A stretch of DNA of 5,080 nt, from the NCBI GenBank assembly GCA_027083665.1, contig JALWNV010000123.1, positions 1 through 5,080 of the forward strand, given 5' to 3'. Position 1 is the first letter of the stretch. Each line of letters starts with the position of its first letter. This DNA is from Helicobacteraceae bacterium. GTDB lineage: Bacteria > Campylobacterota > Campylobacteria > Campylobacterales > Sulfurimonadaceae. The notes under the pieces were generated by a model. The model worked only from the letters and a program-made list of their open reading frames with translations. It searched no databases and was not told where the DNA came from. This document shows, one piece after another, positions 1 through 5,080 of the stretch. Both the position numbers and the translations under genes were made by a program.

Positions 1-726
1 CTGCTCGATCGTCTGCACAAACTGACCCGCCGCCAACAAGCTTTCATGCGTTCCCGTATCAAGCCATGCAAATCCGCGTCGCAGCAGCTCGACTTTCAAC
101 GTCCCGCGTTCGAGATAGGCGTTGTTGATATCCGTAATCTCCAGCTCGCCCCGTGCGGACGGTACCACACCTTTTGCGATCCCGACGACACTGTTATCGT
201 AAAAATAGAGTCCCGTAACCGCGAAATTCGAACGCGGTTCCCCGGGTTTCTCCTCGATCGAAACGACTTTTTTGTTCTCGTCGAACTCAATCACGCCGAA
301 ACGTTCGGGATCCTTGACCTGATAGCCGAAGACCACGGCACCTGATTCCAGCTTCGCCGCTTTTTGCACCAGCGGCGAAAGCCCCGGCCCGTAAAAGATA
401 TTGTCTCCCAGTATCAGGCAGACCGGATCGGCACCGATAAACGGCTCGGCGATGATAAAAGCCTGTGCCAGCCCTTCCGGCCGGGATTGCGGAGCGTAGG
501 AAAAATGCATCCCCCACTGCTTCCCGTCTTCCAGCAGCTTCTGAAACCTCGGCAGATCCTCCGGCGTGGAGATGATTAATATCTCCCTGATTCCCGCAAG
601 CATCAGAACCGACAGCGGATAGTAAATCATCGGCTTGTCGTAAACAGGAAGCAGCTGCTTGGAAACCGCGTGGGTGACGGGATAAAGACGAGTCCCGCTG
701 CCGCCTGCAAGAATGATCCCTTTCAT
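1..726 (-). CDS. rfbA: Glucose-1-phosphate thymidylyltransferase RmlA/RfbA (C-terminus cut by window edge)
   Basis: Cytosolic enzyme that joins glucose-1-phosphate and dTTP to give dTDP-glucose and pyrophosphate, the first step of dTDP-L-rhamnose synthesis for surface polysaccharide. The frame stays open to the left edge, giving about 242 residues of the usual ~290. Visible motifs, numbered from the ATG at 726: the nucleotide-binding loop [11 protein letters not shown] (residues 6-16) with its following Lys at K23, PEGLAQAF near 83-90, LGDN with metal-binding Asp at 108, SIEEKP at 156-161, GELEITDIN at 193-201 and WLDTGTH at 221-227. All are diagnostic of RmlA. A second ATG lies directly upstream at 729; 726 is preferred because it gives the family-typical MKGIILAGG opening. 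No good Shine-Dalgarno precedes it, and it begins just after the stop of the 75-residue gene, so translation is probably coupled. Other dTDP-sugar genes are expected beyond the window. Confidence 0.96.
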   Translation of the reverse strand, partial: MKGIILAGGSGTRLYPVTHAVSKQLLPVYDKPMIYYPLSVLMLAGIREILIISTPEDLPRFQKLLEDGKQWGMHFSYAPQSRPEGLAQAFIIAEPFIGADPVCLILGDNIFYGPGLSPLVQKAAKLESGAVVFGYQVKDPERFGVIEFDENKKVVSIEEKPGEPRSNFAVTGLYFYDNSVVGIAKGVVPSARGELEITDINNAYLERGTLKVELLRRGFAWLDTGTHESLLAAGQFVQTIEQ

Positions 727-732
727 CATAGG

Positions 733-960
733 CTACTTGACGTTCCGATCTATCTTGTCGATCAGCCGGGCAATCTCGTTTTCCTGTTCGAAACATTCAA
801 AGTTCTTTTTGACATACGCCTGCAACAGCAGCTTGATATCGTTGTTTCCGTCGAGTTTGAAGTCTTGTTCAAGCTGCGCGAGCAGGTATTCCGCAAAAGC
901 ATCGTCAAGTTCGAGATTGAAGCGGCTGCGGTTGACGGTGAGAGAGACTTTTTTGCTCAT
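733..960 (-). CDS. Conserved-looking small protein of unknown function (75 aa)
   Basis: I do not recognise a characterised family. The protein is short, soluble and charged. It has a probable beta-rich start (KKVSLTVNRSRFNLEL, residues 3-18) followed by helices, including a segment around 40-70 (LLLQAYVKKN, then ECFEQENEIARLIDKID) of amphipathic character. No signal peptide, membrane segment or catalytic motif is visible. The overall style fits small hypothetical proteins of Campylobacterota; a remote ZapA-like layout (short beta start, then long C-terminal helix) is possible but very weakly supported. Its ATG overlaps the stop codon of the HEPN gene as ATGA, with no clear Shine-Dalgarno, so expression is probably coupled to the toxin gene. 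It ends a few bases before rfbA. It could be an original operon member or an accessory to the toxin-antitoxin pair; sequence alone does not decide. Confidence 0.75.
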   Translation of the reverse strand: MSKKVSLTVNRSRFNLELDDAFAEYLLAQLEQDFKLDGNNDIKLLLQAYVKKNFECFEQENEIARLIDKIDRNVK

Positions 961-1403
961 GCCGTATCTGCCGCACGTCTGAGGTTCGCATACATCTGTT
1001 TCAAACTAACATATCCATTCATCGCCATCGAAATATTTTCCAGCCGTTCTTCCATATCCAGAGGATATTCATGGGCGATCGCGTTTCGGATTTCACGCAA
1101 TGCATCCCACTGCGAAGCCCCTTCGATAAGTCCCAGCTTTTCAAGCCGATTCAGAATATCTTTCATACGGATTGCATCGTCATCGATCTCTCTAAGCTCG
1201 AAAAGAACGCTTTTGAAAAGCTTCGCACCGATTTTATCCTGTATTTTCCTATAGTTGAAAAGAAAGCTGTTGACGATCCGCTGCTTTTCATAATCGGTAA
1301 AAAGCGCTGCATCTTGGTCTAATTCTCGCAAAGCTTCATAATCAATATCACAGCTTTTAAAAAGCGCTTCGATCGTTTCAAAAAGGTAAATCAAGCGCTC
1401 CAC
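957..1403 (-). CDS. hepT: HEPN-domain ribonuclease toxin, HepT-like (DUF86 type)
   Basis: Probable toxin of a type VII (HEPN/MNT) toxin-antitoxin pair. In characterised HepT proteins the HEPN dimer cleaves RNA, and the partner MNT enzyme silences it by adding AMP to a tyrosine in the R-x4-H-x-Y motif. The motif is intact here: R106-NAIA-H111-E-Y113 in the sequence REIRNAIAHEY. The 148-residue protein is all-helical in character and close to the usual family length (about 130-150). The start is GTG at 1403, supported by AGGAAGG at 1413-1419 with a 9-nt spacer; no in-frame ATG occurs early enough to give a full domain. It overlaps the antitoxin gene by 13 nt and the next gene by 4 nt. Base composition is AT-rich (20 of 60 G+C at 1201-1260) compared with flanking genes, which suggests acquisition. 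A non-toxic HI0074-like nucleotidyltransferase-binding role is the main alternative. Confidence 0.85.
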   Translation of the reverse strand: MERLIYLFETIEALFKSCDIDYEALRELDQDAALFTDYEKQRIVNSFLFNYRKIQDKIGAKLFKSVLFELREIDDDAIRMKDILNRLEKLGLIEGASQWDALREIRNAIAHEYPLDMEERLENISMAMNGYVSLKQMYANLRRAADTA

Positions 1404-1687
1404 AACAAAATACCTTCCTGCCTGGCGGCCCTGTCGATCGCTCTGTTTTTATGGCGATCGATCACGACATCAATCTTCTGCTCTCCGATGCGATTTTTCA
1501 AATTCACTAAAAAAGCGATCTTTTTCATCGCCAGATCTTCTTCACCACTCGGAACGATATACAGATCGATATCTCCGCCTTTTCGCGCATCATCCACCCG
1601 GCTGCCAAAGAGATAGAGCGCACCGCTTTCGAACGTTTCTGCAAAACTGCGGCGTATCGCTTCGATCTCTTCCTGGCTCAGGCGCAT
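1391..1687 (-). CDS. mntA: MNT-type nucleotidyltransferase antitoxin, MntA-like
   Basis: Minimal nucleotidyltransferase of the DNA polymerase beta fold, 98 residues, which is normal for this family. Catalytic signature: LFGSR with G28-S29, then D39-I-D41 after nine intervening residues (GSx9DxD), and a third metal-ligand candidate in KIDVVI at D73. In studied HEPN/MNT pairs the MNT protein transfers AMP from ATP to the toxin tyrosine; the same role is inferred here from the intact active site and from the adjacent HEPN gene. The ATG at 1687 is preceded by TTGGGGT (GGGG at 1694-1697, 6-nt spacer). It begins 3 nt after the stop of the coiled-coil gene, and its 3' end overlaps the HEPN gene by 13 nt. 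Antitoxin-first order means the neutraliser is translated before the toxin. No DNA-binding domain is visible, so autoregulation by this protein is not evident. Confidence 0.87.
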   Translation of the reverse strand: MRLSQEEIEAIRRSFAETFESGALYLFGSRVDDARKGGDIDLYIVPSGEEDLAMKKIAFLVNLKNRIGEQKIDVVIDRHKNRAIDRAARQEGILLWSA

Positions 1688-1690
1688 GTT

Positions 1691-1930
1691 TTACCCCAAG
1701 ATACTTTCGATCTTATTGACAATCTCCTCGATCTCGCGCTCTTTGGCGGCGTTATCGGCTTCGAGTCGCTCGATCCGGGCCCGGTAGGCTTCATTCTGCG
1801 CTTTTTGATTCATCAAATCGTTTTTGAGGACTTCGTTTTCCTCTTTGAGCGCCTGGAGCTGCGCCATGATCTGCGACACCTTGCCGCCGAGTTTGTCTAG
1901 TACACTCTGAGGTTGCTGATTTTGCATCAT
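1691..1930 (-). CDS. Small coiled-coil protein, ZapB-like
   Basis: 79 residues, almost entirely one predicted coiled coil. A polar Gln-rich start (MMQNQQPQS) is followed by VLDKLGGKV (residues 10-18) and then continuous heptads from about 18 to 76 (IMAQLQALKEENEVLKNDL, later RIERLEADN and EIEEIVNKIESILG). Length and the opening 'VLDKL..KV' pattern resemble ZapB, the FtsZ-ring coiled-coil factor of E. coli (~80 aa). Coiled coils converge easily, so this is a suggestion only; I recall similar short proteins as hypotheticals in Campylobacterota. Start at ATG 1930 (a second ATG is at 1927), with AGGA at 1940-1943 spaced 9 nt; an in-frame TGA at 1934-1936 excludes any earlier start. It is the first gene of the minus-strand operon, with the antitoxin gene 3 nt downstream. 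Confidence 0.82.
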   Translation of the reverse strand: MMQNQQPQSVLDKLGGKVSQIMAQLQALKEENEVLKNDLMNQKAQNEAYRARIERLEADNAAKEREIEEIVNKIESILG

Positions 1931-1956
1931 TTTTCATTATCCTGGTTGTCATTTTG

Positions 1957-1977
1957 CCTCCCTTGCAAGAACGGAGG
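1957..1977 (-). promoter_or_regulatory. Leader hairpin that can mask a Shine-Dalgarno-like GGAGG
   Basis: In the minus-strand transcript CCTCC (1977-1973) is perfectly complementary to GGAGG (1961-1957), with an 11-nt loop that itself contains the palindrome CTTGCAAG. The GGAGG lies 4 nt before an ATG at 1952, which is out of frame with the coiled-coil gene. The pairing is seen directly; a regulatory function is inference. Confidence 0.3.
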
Positions 1978-1988
1978 TCTCTCTTGGA

Positions 1989-1994
1989 TATAAT
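1989..1994 (+). promoter_or_regulatory. -10 box (TATAAT) for uvrB
   Basis: A perfect TATAAT preceded by TTGGA. The best -35-like hexamer, TTGCAA at 1963-1968, is 20 nt away, which is too far for a classical sigma-70 promoter but acceptable where -35 is degenerate. A start near 2001 would leave about 40 nt to the GTG at 2041 or about 16 nt to the ATG at 2017. It overlaps the oppositely oriented -10 by two bases. No LexA-type operator is apparent. Confidence 0.5.
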
Positions 1995-2001
1995 TCTATC
2001 A
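1993..2001 (-). promoter_or_regulatory. Extended -10 promoter element for the minus-strand operon
   Basis: On the minus strand the sequence reads TGATAGAAT, a good match to the extended -10 (TGnTAtaAT) used by the vegetative sigma factor in Campylobacterota, where -35 boxes are poorly conserved. Transcription would begin roughly at 1985-1987, giving a leader of about 55 nt before the coiled-coil gene at 1930. Confidence 0.5.
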
Positions 2002-2028
2002 TAAAGAGATAAGGGCATGCATACCGCC

Positions 2029-2034
2029 AAGGGG
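2029..2034 (+). promoter_or_regulatory. Ribosome-binding site deciding the uvrB start
   Basis: AAGGGG lies 6 nt upstream of GTG 2041, an optimal spacing. The alternative ATG at 2017 has AAGGG only 1 nt upstream, too close to function, so the GTG is favoured. Confidence 0.6.
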
Positions 2035-2040
2035 AAAACA

Positions 2041-4044
<2,004 letters not shown>

Positions 4045-4105
4045 AGCATGATCAATCACACTGAAGAAAGCCTTAAAATGAAGACTTGCGACTTCCCTAT
4101 GCGCG

Positions 4106-4672
4106 TCAACTCTGCGGCTTTTTCGAAGCCTTCGAAAGGTAGAGCCAGATCAGCCCTGCGAGCACGACGAGAACGATCGGGGCGATATAGGGACGCTCGG
4201 CGATCGTTTCGTAGACCTTCATGATCGGTTTTCCGGCCAGATAGCTGCCGATACCGACCACCAGCGTCCAGAGGATGGCTGCGAGGAAATTGAGAATACT
4301 GAACTTGATAAAGTCGTATTTGGTGATGCCGATGGCCAGCGGGATCAGCGTCTTGATACCGTAGACGAACTTCTGCATAAAAATGATCCAGCTGCCGTGC
4401 TTTTTCATCAGCATGTGCGACAGTGCGAGTTTGCGGCGGTGTTTGTGAAAATATTTCAGGACATCGTGCTTGTGGTAGCGCGCCAGATAGAACAGCAGCG
4501 TATCCCCCAGAAAATTCGCGACAAACGCTACGGCCATCGACGTCGCCAGATCCATCTTTCCCATATAAGAGAGCACACCCGCGGCCATCAGACCGACGAA
4601 ACCGCCGCCGAGCGAATAGAGAAACAGCGCGATATAACCGTAGGTCGTCAGATTGGTGAGCATGTCTTGCAT
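4106..4672 (-). CDS. DedA-family (VTT domain) inner-membrane protein
   Basis: 188-residue integral membrane protein of the DedA/VTT superfamily, whose members act in lipid-carrier (undecaprenyl phosphate or phospholipid) flipping and envelope homeostasis. Visible hydrophobic segments lie around residues 11-36, 43-65, 97-116, 123-146 and 162-180. Family signatures are GGGFVGLMAAG (22-32), GDTLLFYLAR (56-65, the GDxxxYxxxR-like block), and FMQKFVYGIKTLIPLAIG (98-115), the counterpart of the F-x-R-F-x-P-x-x-R region. Two points are unusual relative to the E. coli DedA proteins YqjA/YghB: no acidic E-x3-P-x2-PGE block before the first core segment, and Lys101/Lys107 at positions resembling the conserved arginines. 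This looks like a Campylobacterota subfamily rather than a damaged gene. The start at ATG 4672 has GGA 6 nt upstream. It is co-directional with pckA, separated by 135 bp, and convergent with uvrB. The transported lipid cannot be told from sequence. Confidence 0.9.
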   Translation of the reverse strand: MQDMLTNLTTYGYIALFLYSLGGGFVGLMAAGVLSYMGKMDLATSMAVAFVANFLGDTLLFYLARYHKHDVLKYFHKHRRKLALSHMLMKKHGSWIIFMQKFVYGIKTLIPLAIGITKYDFIKFSILNFLAAILWTLVVGIGSYLAGKPIMKVYETIAERPYIAPIVLVVLAGLIWLYLSKASKKPQS

Positions 4673-4706
4673 AAACTATCCATTATTGGTGTATTTTTCT
4701 TCCAAA

Positions 4707-4800
4707 AGCTTCAGATTCGGTGTAGATTGTGCTGAAGGGAACCCGAAGGCGCACTGGAGTGCGTTGAGCGGTGAGCTTCAGTGCAAAATGCGCCGAAGCT
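4707..4800. repeat. Nested inverted-repeat (palindromic) intergenic element
   Basis: A 94-bp block between pckA and dedA with several perfect complementary pairs: outer AGCTTC 4707-4712 with GAAGCT 4795-4800; TTCGG 4716-4720 with CCGAA 4743-4747; GGCGCA 4748-4753 with TGCGCC 4789-4794; and CTGGAG 4754-4759 with CTTCAG 4776-4781 (one G-T pair). Competing pairings exist, such as CGCACT/AGTGCG at 4750-4763 and CTTCAG 4709-4714 with CTGAAG 4732-4737. AGCTTCAG also occurs as a direct repeat at 4707 and 4774. The layout suggests a three-branched fold. On the minus strand the outer arm ends GAAGCTTTT, so it may also terminate pckA transcription. It could be a REP/MITE-like dispersed repeat or a structured RNA; no known riboswitch class is recognised. 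Confidence 0.55.
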
Positions 4801-4807
4801 ACAGCTT

Positions 4808-5080
4808 TTACGATCCGATTTTCGGACCGGCTTCGGAGTAGTCGAACTCGCTGTCGGTGTCCTGATACTTCAGGAAATTGTCGATGAACATATTGGCCAG
4901 ACGGTCGCGCGCGGCGTCAAACTCCGCTTTGTTTTCCCAGGCGTTTCGCGGGTTGAGGACTTTCGGATCGATATCGCCGAGCGTCTTCGGCACCTGCAGG
5001 CGGAACGTCTTGGTCGTGTCGAATTCGCAGTCGTTGATAGAACCGTCGAGAATGGCGTTGATGCACGCACGGGTATCTTT
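4808..5080 (-). CDS. pckA: Phosphoenolpyruvate carboxykinase (ATP), C-terminal 90 residues
   Basis: C-terminal end of ATP-dependent PEP carboxykinase, which interconverts oxaloacetate + ATP with phosphoenolpyruvate + CO2 + ADP in gluconeogenesis and carbon partitioning. The gene enters from the right edge, so start and P-loop are not visible. The fragment opens with KDTRACINAILDGS, matching the E. coli block KDTRAIIDAILNGS, whose Thr (Thr455 there) contacts the nucleotide. It continues through FRLQVPKTLGDIDPKVLNPR and a MFIDNFLKY segment to AGPKIGS; compare the E. coli ending AAGPKL. The tail carries an acidic insert (YQDTDSEFDYSE). The ATP-type rather than GTP-type enzyme is indicated by these matches. 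Stop TAA at 4808-4810. It lies upstream of, and in the same direction as, dedA, separated by the palindromic element. Confidence 0.95.
   Translation of the reverse strand, partial: KDTRACINAILDGSINDCEFDTTKTFRLQVPKTLGDIDPKVLNPRNAWENKAEFDAARDRLANMFIDNFLKYQDTDSEFDYSEAGPKIGS

Noticed and set aside
287..796. 169-codon minus-strand frame overlapping rfbA
   Set aside because: Shadow of rfbA in another frame; the rfbA frame carries all family motifs and runs open to the window edge.
670..1254. 194-codon plus-strand frame across rfbA, the 75-residue gene and the HEPN gene
   Set aside because: Antisense to three genes with coherent junctions and motifs; Ser/Arg/Phe-rich with no recognisable domain.
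1963..1968. TTGCAA as the -35 box of the uvrB promoter
   Set aside because: It is 20 nt from TATAAT, outside the functional spacing range; more likely part of the leader hairpin loop.
4121..4137. Hairpin TTTCGAA-GCC-TTCGAAA as a bidirectional terminator for uvrB and dedA
   Set aside because: It lies inside the dedA coding region (C-terminal KASKK codons) and has no T-run after it on either strand, so it does not fit an intrinsic terminator.
4653..4841. 62-codon plus-strand frame across the pckA-dedA gap
   Set aside because: No ribosome-binding site, overlaps the starts/ends of genes on the other strand and consists mostly of the palindromic element.

Overview
The window looks like a chromosomal segment of a Campylobacterota (Epsilonproteobacteria) species, probably one of the higher-GC, free-living sulfur- or hydrogen-oxidising lineages. 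Three things suggest this: the style of the UvrB and DedA proteins, two small proteins that resemble conserved hypotheticals of that phylum, and -10 boxes without a recognisable -35. The housekeeping genes are GC-rich (uvrB stretches exceed 55 %). The genus is an inference; no ribosomal marker is present.

Left block, minus strand (positions 1-1930). Five genes are packed head to tail and read right to left: a 79-residue coiled-coil protein resembling ZapB, an MNT-type nucleotidyltransferase antitoxin (MntA-like), a HEPN ribonuclease toxin (HepT-like, R-x4-H-x-Y motif intact), a 75-residue unrecognised protein, and RmlA/RfbA (glucose-1-phosphate thymidylyltransferase), which runs off the left edge. 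Junctions are +3, -13, -4 and +2 to +5 nt, so a single polycistronic mRNA with translational coupling is likely. The toxin-antitoxin part is clearly AT-richer than its surroundings, which suggests a module inserted into an older operon.

Centre (1931-4014). A 110-bp divergent region holds overlapping -10 boxes for the left operon and for uvrB on the plus strand. UvrB is complete and is the excision-repair helicase/damage-verification subunit. Its start is most likely the GTG at 2041. The gene ends in a heptamer tandem repeat (AGTGAAT x4) that begins on the last base of its stop codon.

Right block, minus strand (4106-5080). This holds a complete DedA-family membrane protein, convergent with uvrB, and upstream of it the C-terminal 90 residues of ATP-dependent phosphoenolpyruvate carboxykinase (pckA), which enters from the right edge. 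The 135 bp between them contain a dense nested inverted-repeat element of about 94 bp, the least explained piece of sequence here.

Most of the window is ordinary housekeeping. The parts worth a second look are the MNT/HEPN module embedded in a cell-envelope operon together with its translationally coupled 75-residue neighbour, the nested-palindrome element at 4707-4800, and the heptamer array after uvrB.
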